From DATGFK01 sp040007395 (lineage in GTDB: Bacteria > Chloroflexota > Anaerolineae > Aggregatilineales > UBA2796), in contig JBDTVG010000269.1 in NCBI GenBank assembly GCA_040007395.1, positions 1 through 6,758 of the forward strand: DNA of 6,758 bases, read 5' to 3'. Position 1 is the stretch's first letter. Each line of letters opens with the position of its first letter. Below, one piece after another: positions 1 to 5,126 of the stretch. A program made the translations under genes and the position numbers. The notes beneath the pieces are model-generated. The model worked only from the letters and a program-made list of their open reading frames with translations. It was not told where the DNA came from and did no database searches.

Positions 1-2
1 TC

Positions 3-116
3 GCCGCCGTCAGCTTTGTGCTATACGGCCTGTTCTGGAATGTCATCACCTCGCAGGGGCACCTGCACATTTCCGAAGTGACCATTAGTCGAGGGAATCG
101 CAAGTCGGTGATCTAA
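3..116 (+). CDS. C-terminal end of a hypothetical, probably membrane-associated protein (5' truncated by window edge)
   Basis: An open frame runs from the window edge to a TAA at 114-116 and gives 37 residues. The first part is hydrophobic and aromatic (AAVSFVLYGLFWNVI), consistent with the end of a transmembrane helix. It is followed by a short polar, basic tail ending in RGNRKSVI. The start, length and family lie outside the window, so no function can be given. The frame, the stop and the change to repeat-rich non-coding sequence straight after it support a real gene end, but the piece is short enough for chance to be possible. Confidence 0.55.
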   Translation, partial: AAVSFVLYGLFWNVITSQGHLHISEVTISRGNRKSVI

Positions 117-153
117 GCCTCACATGCCTATTCGCTGCTTTGCTACATAAAAT

Positions 154-250
154 TACCCTACCCCCAGTCCCTCTCCGTAAACGGGAGAGGGACTTTAAGA
201 CCGTCTGAATTCCCCTCGCCGCGTGCGGAGAGAGGGCAGGGGGAGGGCTA
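154..250. repeat. MITE-like palindromic mini-repeat, copy A
   Basis: This 97-bp intergenic element has imperfect inverted ends: TACCCTACCCCCAG at the left, and TAGCCCTCCCCCTG when the right end is read on the other strand. Inside is a perfect 10-bp hairpin, GTCCCTCTCC (167-176) with GGAGAGGGAC (184-193). A second GC-rich fold around CCGCGTGCGG follows near 209-218. Related sequences occur at 4581-4686 (copy B) and 1388-1413 (half copy C). No open frame runs through it. I infer a small non-autonomous mobile repeat of a kind that is abundant in Chloroflexota genomes. The 167-193 hairpin could also help stop transcription from the gene ending at 116. Confidence 0.6.
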
Positions 251-257
251 ACGCATG

Positions 258-307
258 AGTTTGAATGAAGATTTCAATACAGAGGTGAGGAAATCTTCAT
301 TCAAACT
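258..307. repeat. Perfect 18-bp inverted repeat (long hairpin)
   Basis: AGTTTGAATGAAGATTTC at 258-275 is matched exactly by its reverse complement at 290-307, across a 14-nt spacer (276-289). Both arm ends stop abruptly in mismatches. The element begins eight bases after copy A. No T-run follows either arm directly, so it is not a classical intrinsic terminator. A weak GGCA/TGCC pairing (308-326) followed by TTTT (327-330) lies just downstream on the plus strand. It could be a protein-binding palindrome, an RNA hairpin or a mini-transposon remnant. Only the structure is certain. Confidence 0.75.
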
Positions 308-351
308 GGCATTGATAATGCTTGCCTTTTAAAGAGCCTCGGGCCGGGTGC

Positions 352-368
352 TGGTGTAAGAGATTGAG
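352..368 (-). pseudogene. Downstream remnant of the IS-interrupted response regulator gene
   Basis: Read on the minus strand from the left edge of the insertion sequence, these bases code for SQSLTP if joined directly to the upstream fragment ending at 1246. SLTP resembles the linker and first residues of a LuxR-type helix-turn-helix domain, which usually begins LTPREREVL. Past 352 the frame stays open to a TGA at about 302-304 but no longer resembles that domain (APGPRLFKRQ...), so the DNA-binding half is lost or badly decayed. The match is only a few residues, and the strongest argument is that the frame is continuous across the insertion point. Confidence 0.35.
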
Positions 369-391
369 GGGTGCATTTCAAATTAGTGCGG
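369..391 (+). repeat. Left terminal inverted repeat of the ISKra4-like element
   Basis: This 23-bp end pairs with 1223-1245 with only two adjacent mismatches (AA here, GG in the other end, at repeat positions 12-13). The transposase stop codon (383-385) lies inside this repeat. Identity stops at 369, which sets the boundary of the element. Confidence 0.85.
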
Positions 392-1018
392 GAGGTAGGC
401 GGCATTAGCCCAACGGTGATCGACAGAATGGTCAAGGACAGCGGCGCGAATAACGAGCATTTGCTGAGCAGCAGACCGGTTCCAACGCATCCCAGTGCCA
501 GTCAGGCGGGTTTTGAACTGTTTAACGCTACTTTCAACCGTGCCTGAGCCAATGGGGCAGCCATTTTCACGAAATTTAAGATAGTGCATCCGGCGTTGGT
601 GGTTATGGAAATAATGGCTGTGCTCAGAGCAGCCAGCTTGGTCAAGGGGCTGGGTAATACAATGGATATTGCCCAAAAATAGGTCATCAGTGCGTTGTTG
701 TCGCCAGCGGGTGAGGGCATCAGGTTGGTTAGGAAAAAGCGCATCGGCACAGTGCTGGTAGGTCAACAGTCCACTTAACCACACCATGTGCCTTGCCATG
801 CCATCGTTGGTCACACTCCCACTCAACCCGAGTTGTTCATCCAGAGGGGAAACGCCGTGTCCACAGCTTTCACAGTAATAATATTGGCGCTCTACCCGTA
901 CTTCGCCTGCTTCGCTCACCACCTGTTTGCTGCGTTTTCCCCGTCGCTGCAATCGCTGTCCGCACACCTCACAGTATCGCTCACCTTCCCTATCACTTTC
1001 ACTCACTTCGACTAACAC
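383..1018 (-). pseudogene. ISKra4-family transposase, main frame, internally deleted
   Basis: The frame gives 211 residues from a GTG, although it is probably read as the continuation of the small frame at 999-1178. The N-terminal part has a zinc ribbon (C16-x2-C19 ... C49-x2-C52) around EAGEVRVERQYYYC and then SPLDEQLGLSG, a typical ISKra4 N-terminus. The C-terminal part has RRMHYLKFRENGCPIGSG (142-159), then VES with E162 (a likely member of the catalytic acidic triad), then GTGMRW (174-179) and a final helix. Between roughly residues 90 and 140 the expected RNase H-like core with its two catalytic aspartates is absent; family members are usually well over 300 residues. The deletion kept the frame open. 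Such a protein should not catalyse transposition. It might still bind the IS ends, but that is speculation. Confidence 0.8.
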
Positions 1019-1178
1019 TCGCAGCCCGTCCTCTCAGATTTCTCGCCCCCATCTCGATGACCAGTCGTTCTATTTCCCCTAGCGTTATTTGGTCTGGACT
1101 GCTCTTTTTGCCGACTAACTCGTCAATGACTCGTTCTGCTTTCGCCATTAAGTCGGCTTTCAATCCGTCGTCTTTCAT
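999..1178 (-). CDS. Small upstream frame of the ISKra4-like element (transposase N-terminus)
   Basis: An ATG at 1178 opens a 59-residue frame (MKDDGLKADLMAKAERVIDE...) ending in TGA at 999-1001. A purine-rich ribosome site (GGGGAGAGGG on the minus strand) lies immediately upstream. The segment ITLGEIERLVIEMG resembles the helical region that precedes the zinc ribbon in ISKra4 transposases, so this is the missing N-terminus of the frame at 383-1018. The main frame is displaced by +1 and overlaps this one between 999 and 1033. Joining them needs a +1 shift, or this is an indel mutation. I see no classical slippery site in the overlap. It is unlikely to act as an independent gene. Confidence 0.6.
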   Translation of the reverse strand: MKDDGLKADLMAKAERVIDELVGKKSSPDQITLGEIERLVIEMGARNLRGRAASVSRSE

Positions 1179-1222
1179 TGTCCCTCTCCCCTCTCTTGCT
1201 CTCCTTTCAGTCTATTCCTTTT

Positions 1223-1245
1223 CCGCACTAACCTGAAATGCACCC
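1223..1245 (-). repeat. Right terminal inverted repeat of the ISKra4-like element
   Basis: This is the transposase-proximal end, matching 369-391 at 21 of 23 positions. Beyond 1245 the pairing is lost. The space between this repeat and the ATG at 1178 holds a strong purine-rich ribosome-binding stretch on the minus strand. Confidence 0.85.
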
Positions 1246-1246
1246 A

Positions 1247-1387
1247 ACTAAATGCAGTGATCAGGCGCGTGGCAAGGTTGGGCTGTATAATATTTTCTCC
1301 CGTGTGTACCCGCTGGATCGTGTCAAGTAACTCGAACGCTGGAATATCCTTCAAAAGGTACCCTCGTGCTCCTACCCTCAACTCTAC
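1247..1387 (-). pseudogene. Truncated NarL/LuxR-type response regulator (receiver-domain fragment)
   Basis: The minus strand encodes LRVGARGYLLKDIPAFELLD followed by TIQRVHTGENIIQPNLATRL. This matches the last part of a NarL-family receiver domain: GARGYLLKD holds the conserved lysine, and the following helix ends just before the inter-domain linker. The phosphoacceptor half of the receiver is missing because the gene is broken on its 5' side by a half copy of the GC-rich mini-repeat (1388-1413). The 3' side is broken at 1246 by the ISKra4-like element. The frame reads into the IS for 23 further codons before a stop at 1175-1177. Across the insertion it would continue into 352-368. There is no usable start and no functional product is expected. 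The partner kinase and target genes are unknown. Confidence 0.72.
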
Positions 1388-1413
1388 CTGCGGGAGAGAG
1401 AGGGCTAGGGGGC
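1388..1413. repeat. Half copy (C) of the palindromic mini-repeat
   Basis: Read on the minus strand this is CCCCCTAGCCCTCTCTCTCC followed by CGCAG. It resembles the right end of copy A (TAGCCCTCCCCCTGCCCTCT...), but the matching second arm is absent. It sits exactly where recognisable response-regulator coding sequence ends, so it probably marks an old rearrangement or partial insertion. Short and low in complexity, so the assignment is moderate. Confidence 0.45.
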
Positions 1414-1437
1414 TGAAGGATACCTTTGATACGTTCG

Positions 1438-2700
1438 CTAGTGCTGTCGGGTCATTTCTTCGGCGGCTTTGAGGTAGGTCTTGAATTGTTCGAGATTCTC
1501 CGCGTCGGGCGGAGCCAATTCTATCGCTTGCCGAAAGGCGATCACGGCTTCGGGATACTGCTCAAGCGCAAAGTGGGCATTCGCCAACACACCGAAAACC
1601 GAGTAATCGGTAATCGATTGTTGTTCGGCGGCTGCCAGTTTGAGAAGTTGCTCGATAGCGGCGATGGTTTTTTCGTAGCCGCGCAGTCGGTAATAGCAGC
1701 GGGCAATTTGATACTGTAGCTGGATTTCAAGCGGGTGATACGGATTAAAACTGAGCGCCGTTTGATAGGCGACAATGGCCTGTTCATAATGCTTGAGCCG
1801 GAACCACAGATTGCCAAGCGTCTCATGGATGCGTGACCAAGTGACATCAACGCCTTGAGGCCGTCGCGAGTGCTGCAAAAATTGCAAGAGATGATCGGCG
1901 GCTTCGTGTTCGCGCCCCGGAATACCTGCCAGAATCTCGCCTAACGTCAGATGTCCTTCGGTCATCAATACCCGATAATCTGGCTCCAAAGCGCCAATCG
2001 TTGCCAGTGCGACCTGTGCCGCTTTGAGTGCGTCGTCGTACAGGTTTTGTTGGCGGTAGGCGCGGCTGCGTAACAGATGCAACCGCATCAGCCAAGCGGG
2101 AGAGTCGCCCGACGGGTAAGTCGTGACGGCACGCGAGAAGAAAGCTAACGCTGTGGCGGCTTCGCGTTTTTCCGTCAGATGGATGAAACCCAGCCGTTCA
2201 TAGACCAGCGCTGTTAGGCGGGGGACACTGCTTGGCTTGACCAATGCCGCAGTGAATTGCACGACAGCCTGCTCGACGTTGTTTTCGCTGAGGAGGACGC
2301 GCCCCCATTGGTACAGTACCCAACCCAGATTGCCATAATTCGGATCGCGAGTGGCAATGCCCTCGTAGATCGTGCGTGCCAGCACTGCATCGGCGCGTTC
2401 TGCAAACCCGACAGGCGCAAGTTCAAAGCGGCTAAAGTACGCATCACCGAGAAGCTCCTGAACGTTGGGCTGCTCCCATAGTTCCGGCGCAAGCGCCCGC
2501 ATGGTTTGCAAATCTTCTAGCGCTTCGTCAGGCCGTTCCAGCAGGATTCGCGCTTTGGCACGGCGAGTCAGCAGTTGGGCACGATCCAACGGCGGAAAGT
2601 CGTTACGCAGCAGCCGTGCGATCTGAGTTTCGGCACGTCGCGCATCGCCCGTCGCCAACCACTGATCGATCTGAGCTAACTGCTTGGAGTCGAGCATCAT
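1438..2700 (-). CDS. TPR-repeat protein, 420 residues
   Basis: An almost entirely helical protein made of tetratricopeptide-like repeats. The clearest units are at about 122-155 (GWVLYQWGRVLLSENNVEQA), 163-197, 203-235, 288-321 (ETLGNLWFRLKHYEQAIVAY), 325-358 and 366-399 (LANAHFALEQYPEAVIAFRQ then AIELAPP). They show the usual small/large residue pattern and the proline at the end of helix B. There is no signal peptide, membrane segment or catalytic domain, so a cytoplasmic protein-protein scaffold is the safest reading. It is the last gene of the LON-plsX operon, starting 15 bp after the plsX stop. Two ATG codons stand in tandem at the start and no strong ribosome site is visible, which suggests translational coupling to plsX. 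The partner and specific role are unknown. Confidence 0.85.
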   Translation of the reverse strand: MMLDSKQLAQIDQWLATGDARRAETQIARLLRNDFPPLDRAQLLTRRAKARILLERPDEALEDLQTMRALAPELWEQPNVQELLGDAYFSRFELAPVGFAERADAVLARTIYEGIATRDPNYGNLGWVLYQWGRVLLSENNVEQAVVQFTAALVKPSSVPRLTALVYERLGFIHLTEKREAATALAFFSRAVTTYPSGDSPAWLMRLHLLRSRAYRQQNLYDDALKAAQVALATIGALEPDYRVLMTEGHLTLGEILAGIPGREHEAADHLLQFLQHSRRPQGVDVTWSRIHETLGNLWFRLKHYEQAIVAYQTALSFNPYHPLEIQLQYQIARCYYRLRGYEKTIAAIEQLLKLAAAEQQSITDYSVFGVLANAHFALEQYPEAVIAFRQAIELAPPDAENLEQFKTYLKAAEEMTRQH

Positions 2701-2715
2701 CGCGGGTGAGCCACG

Positions 2716-3753
2716 TTATTCAGCGGCATCGTGCGACTCGTGCGACTCGTGCGACTCATCGGCAAAACGAGCCATGCCCGATTGAATGGCTTCGATAAAT
2801 TTGCCGTTAACAGCCCGTTGCGCTTGAAAAATCGCGTTTTTAATGCCCTTCGCGTTGGTGCGCCCATGCCCGATAATGACGACCCCATTTACACCAAGTA
2901 GCGGTGCGCCACCGATCTCGAAGGGATCGACCTGCCGATAGACCCGCCGCAGCGCCGGGTAGACAATTGCCGCCCCGATCTTCATCCAGAGTGAAGCGGT
3001 TAGTTCGGTGCGGATCAGACTGAATAACACCTCGGCAAGCGATTCCATCGATTTGAGGGCGATATTGCCCACAAAGCCATCTGCCACCACGACATCTGCC
3101 ACCCCTTGCAACATATCTTTTGGCTCAATGTTGCCAATGAAGTTCAAGCCGCTTTGTTCAAAAAGCAGCGTGGTATCTTTAACCAGCGCATTGCCTTTGC
3201 CCTCCTCCTCGCCATTGGAGAGTACGCCAATCGTCGGGTTTTTCTGACCCATCACCCGTTCGGCATAGATGCTGGCCATTTCGCCAAACTGAACCAGCCA
3301 TTCCGGTTTGGCATCAGCATTCGCACCGAGATCGGTCAAGACTACCGTTTTTTGACCGAGGCGAATCAATGCCGTGAGCGCTGGACGTTTCACGCCGCGC
3401 ACGCGCCGCAACGTGCTCAAGGTCGCCAATGCCAACGCCGCGCCTGTATTTCCCGCCGTCACAAATGCGTCCGCCTTGCCGTTTTTGACCAGCATCAACC
3501 CGACCATCATCGATGAGTCAGGTTTGGCGCGGGCGACCTGACTCGGCTTGTCGTGCATATCTACTGTTTGGCTAGCATGGACGACTTCGAGCGACAGACC
3601 TTTGGTATCGTATTTTGCCAGTTCGCGCTCAATAGCGGCTTGGTCGCCCACCAGAATAATCGTGTCACCGCTAGCGCGAGCGGCTTGTACCGCCCCGTCT
3701 ACATCCGGTACAGGGCAGGTATCGCTGCCCATCGCATCGAGGACAATTCTCAT
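2716..3753 (-). CDS. plsX: Phosphate acyltransferase PlsX
   Basis: PlsX converts acyl-ACP and phosphate into acyl-phosphate, the donor used by PlsY to acylate glycerol-3-phosphate in phospholipid synthesis. It is a soluble or peripheral membrane enzyme. Recognisable motifs in order: DAMGSD (6-11; usually DAMGGD), HDKPSQ (67-72), TAGNTGA (99-105), DLGAN (141-145), LSNGEEEGKGN (178-188), GNIEPKD (207-213), DGFVGN (225-230) and GGAPLLGVNG (281-290). The length of 345 is close to the usual 330-350. The ATG at 3753 follows a strong AGGGGAG ribosome site at 3757-3763, which overlaps the TAG of the LON-domain gene (3762-3764). The C-terminus ends in three ESH repeats coded by a 9-bp tandem repeat (2731-2757), outside the conserved fold. 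The common rpmF/fabH/fabD neighbours are absent here. Confidence 0.97.
   Translation of the reverse strand: MRIVLDAMGSDTCPVPDVDGAVQAARASGDTIILVGDQAAIERELAKYDTKGLSLEVVHASQTVDMHDKPSQVARAKPDSSMMVGLMLVKNGKADAFVTAGNTGAALALATLSTLRRVRGVKRPALTALIRLGQKTVVLTDLGANADAKPEWLVQFGEMASIYAERVMGQKNPTIGVLSNGEEEGKGNALVKDTTLLFEQSGLNFIGNIEPKDMLQGVADVVVADGFVGNIALKSMESLAEVLFSLIRTELTASLWMKIGAAIVYPALRRVYRQVDPFEIGGAPLLGVNGVVIIGHGRTNAKGIKNAIFQAQRAVNGKFIEAIQSGMARFADESHESHESHDAAE
2731..2757. repeat. Three exact 9-bp tandem repeats in the 3' end of plsX
   Basis: GTGCGACTC is repeated three times without change, coding on the minus strand for ESH-ESH-ESH just before the final DAAE of PlsX. Because the unit is a multiple of three, gain or loss of copies keeps the frame. 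It lies after the last conserved block of the enzyme, so copy-number change should be tolerated. Confidence 0.9.
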
Positions 3754-3761
3754 AGACTCCC

Positions 3762-4436
3762 CTAGTTAGGCGAAAATGGCCGGGGGTCGTCTCGCCAACG
3801 CGGGCCATTTTCAATGAGGATACGCAAGATATGCGACTCGCGATAGATCATGCGGCACTCAGTCTTTAACAGCGAAACTAGATCCGGTATTTCAAGCAAC
3901 TGTTGTTTATCTTTGATGGGTGTTCGCAAAACAATCGCGGTCAGAAAGGCTAATGTTACCGGATCGTCGGGCAGTGTGTCCATTTCCAACTGGACATTGC
4001 CTAGCTTGGCAAAAATCTTTAGATAACTTTGGAGCATCGGGCCAAGTTTTTTGGCGATCACCGCTGCACGCGGATGATCCGTTGCTTCCAATGGGTATTC
4101 CTCAACAACGCCCGAAAGATACGGTTTGCGGTTGTGGGTACTCTGTACGCGAAAGCGCGTATAGCCCAACGCGGCGATATTCATACGTCCGTCGCTCAGG
4201 TTTTCCACCTGCGTAATATGCGCCGTTGTCCCAATCGGGTGGATCGTCGTTTCATCTCGGAAGCGCTGAACCTCGTCGCCCGTGCGGACCAGCACTACCC
4301 CAAACGGGCGCGAGTCCCGCGCACATTCAGTGATCATCTGCTTATAGCGTTCTTCAAAGATGTAGAGCGGCAACGCCATACCCGGAAATAAGACCGAATT
4401 GAGCGGGAACAAGGGTAGTTCTTGGGGCTTATTCAC
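3762..4436 (-). CDS. LON substrate-binding (N-terminal) domain protein, 224 residues
   Basis: The N-terminus reads LPLFPLNSVLFPGMALPLYI then FEERYK, the hallmark of the Lon protease N-terminal substrate-binding domain (the PUA-like fold of the LON family). The beta-rich part continues through GVVLVRTGDEV, IGTTAHITQVENLSDGRMNI and GYTRFRV (to about residue 97). It is followed by a helical part with LPDDPVTLAFLTAIVL (155-170) and QQLLEIPDLVSLL (178-190). The AAA+ ATPase and the Ser-Lys protease domain of true Lon are absent, so this is a stand-alone LON-domain protein and not a protease. Its role is not established; substrate or adaptor binding is an inference. The start is GTG, with GGAAG six bases upstream and an in-frame stop not far before it. 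It is the first gene of the operon, 8 bp before plsX, behind the promoter at 4468-4496. Confidence 0.92.
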   Translation of the reverse strand: MNKPQELPLFPLNSVLFPGMALPLYIFEERYKQMITECARDSRPFGVVLVRTGDEVQRFRDETTIHPIGTTAHITQVENLSDGRMNIAALGYTRFRVQSTHNRKPYLSGVVEEYPLEATDHPRAAVIAKKLGPMLQSYLKIFAKLGNVQLEMDTLPDDPVTLAFLTAIVLRTPIKDKQQLLEIPDLVSLLKTECRMIYRESHILRILIENGPRWRDDPRPFSPN

Positions 4437-4467
4437 ATAACACTTCCACTATGCCTATACCTAAAAG

Positions 4468-4496
4468 ATTGTACGATATTCAGAAGTGAGCGCCAA
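4468..4496 (-). promoter_or_regulatory. Sigma70-type promoter of the LON-plsX-TPR operon
   Basis: On the minus strand TTGGCG (4496-4491) and TACAAT (4473-4468) are separated by exactly 17 bp, giving 4/6 and 5/6 matches to the consensus boxes. Transcription would start near 4461 and leave a leader of about 25 bases before the GTG at 4436, room for the ribosome site and little else. No competing promoter is seen inside the short gaps between the three genes. Confidence 0.68.
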
Positions 4497-4580
4497 CCAT
4501 TTCACACGGGCAAATTATTGCAAAATATCAAGGCAAGCCTACCTAAAGTATTGTGTTACTGAGCCGTGATTTTCAGAGGA

Positions 4581-4686
4581 ATTTTCCTCACCTTCTAGCC
4601 CCTTCTCCATTGCTACGCAATGGAGAAACAGATAACTCTGAAAGTCCCTCTCCACTCCGTAGAGAGGGATTTAGGGTGAGGAAAAT
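4581..4686. repeat. MITE-like palindromic mini-repeat, copy B
   Basis: This 106-bp element lies between divergently transcribed genes. Its ends are perfect 12-bp inverted repeats, ATTTTCCTCACC (4581-4592) and GGTGAGGAAAAT (4675-4686). Two hairpins lie inside: TTCTCCATTGC/GCAATGGAGAA (11 bp, 3-nt loop, 4603-4627) and TCCCTCTC/GAGAGGGA (8 bp, 4645-4669). The CCCTCTC core and the two-hairpin layout relate it to copy A, but the outer ends differ, so the two may belong to different subfamilies. It contains no gene. It lies between the operon promoter on its left and the small plus-strand gene on its right. Confidence 0.68.
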
Positions 4687-4774
4687 TTCGATGCGTTTGT
4701 CCTATGTTTCGTGCATTTGGCGCTCAAAGCGTCTACAATGATGGTATGTAGACAGGCACTTTTTGAGGGAATTT

Positions 4775-5077
4775 ATGTTTAAAAATCTTAGCGACAGAGC
4801 CATGATGCTTCTGGCGCTTTCGCCGCTGATTCTGTTTATCGTCGGGGGAGTCGCCCTCGTGATTGTGCCGCGCCTTCTCTCAACCGCATCGCCGACAGCT
4901 ACCATACAGACCCCTGCTAGCAGCGTTAGTCCAGAACCACCAACGGCAACCAGCATCGCGGCAGCGACGGAACCCGCTAAGCAGCTACCCACCAATGCGC
5001 CCATACTGACCAGTCCAGCCAGCACACGCCCTGTTCCGCCTACACCAACGACGAAACCACTCCAGCTAACTTTCTAA
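4775..5077 (+). CDS. Small single-pass protein with Thr/Pro/Ser/Ala-rich tail, 100 residues
   Basis: The start at ATG 4775 is chosen because GAGGGA (4765-4770) lies four bases upstream; a TTG at 4763 would add only four residues. After a short basic N-terminus (MFKNLSDR) comes one hydrophobic helix at about 10-31 (MMLLALSPLILFIVGGVALV). Residues 36-100 are a low-complexity stretch rich in T, P, S and A (for example PTATIQTPASS, PPTPTTKP). The order suggests a membrane anchor with an extended, disordered extracytoplasmic tail and no folded domain. Similar linker-like segments are common in Chloroflexota surface proteins. It may be a small surface or stalk protein, or the remnant of a larger one. 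The function is not recognised and chance coding cannot be wholly excluded. Confidence 0.6.
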   Translation: MFKNLSDRAMMLLALSPLILFIVGGVALVIVPRLLSTASPTATIQTPASSVSPEPPTATSIAAATEPAKQLPTNAPILTSPASTRPVPPTPTTKPLQLTF

Positions 5078-5126
5078 TCTGCCTTTAGTGCCAGAATTGT
5101 GAAGATTATGCGAAGGTAACCTTTCA

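Larger units (their letters stand above)
369..1245 (-). mobile_element. ISKra4-like insertion sequence, internally deleted, 877 bp
   Basis: The element is bounded by terminal inverted repeats at 369-391 and 1223-1245, 21 of 23 positions identical, both starting GGGTGCATTTC from the outside. The content is a minus-strand transposase with an N-terminal zinc ribbon and the IGSG.VES...GMRW C-terminal signature typical of the ISKra4 family. Full-length relatives are, from memory, well over 1 kb; here the middle of the transposase is gone. No target-site duplication can be seen next to the ends (...GATTGAG on the left, AACTAAA... on the right). The element interrupts a response-regulator gene. It is probably a non-autonomous derivative that could move only if a complete relative supplied transposase. 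Confidence 0.82.

Noticed and set aside
308..330. Weak GGCA/TGCC stem followed by TTTT as an intrinsic terminator
   Set aside because: A four-pair stem with an 11-base loop is too weak to call. It is mentioned only as context to the 18-bp inverted repeat.
117..368. CRISPR-like array or phage attachment site in the repeat-rich left region
   Set aside because: The repeats are inverted pairs, not regularly spaced direct repeats, and there is no tRNA, integrase or cas gene nearby.
793..1236. Long plus-strand open frame opposite the transposase
   Set aside because: It is antisense to a clearly recognisable transposase, has no family features and no convincing ribosome site. It is a shadow frame.
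1345..1422. TATCCTTCA (1345-1353) and TGAAGGATA (1414-1422) as a terminator for the TPR operon
   Set aside because: The arms are only 9 bp and about 60 bases apart with no T-run; one arm is simply the LLKDI coding sequence of the response-regulator fragment.
3106..3516. Plus-strand open frame inside plsX
   Set aside because: It lies entirely antisense to a strongly conserved gene, and its product is histidine/arginine/glutamine-rich without domain features.
4717..4750. Sigma70 promoter for the small plus-strand gene (TTGGCG with TACAAT or TATGTA)
   Set aside because: The spacers are 11 or 22 bp, outside the workable range, and no other good pair was found.
4702..5025. Minus-strand open frame opposite the small Thr/Pro-rich gene
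   Set aside because: Its hydrophobic N-terminus is the antisense reading of the Thr/Ala-rich codons. The plus-strand frame has a better ribosome site and a sensible anchor-plus-tail layout. I keep some doubt because neither frame has a recognised family.
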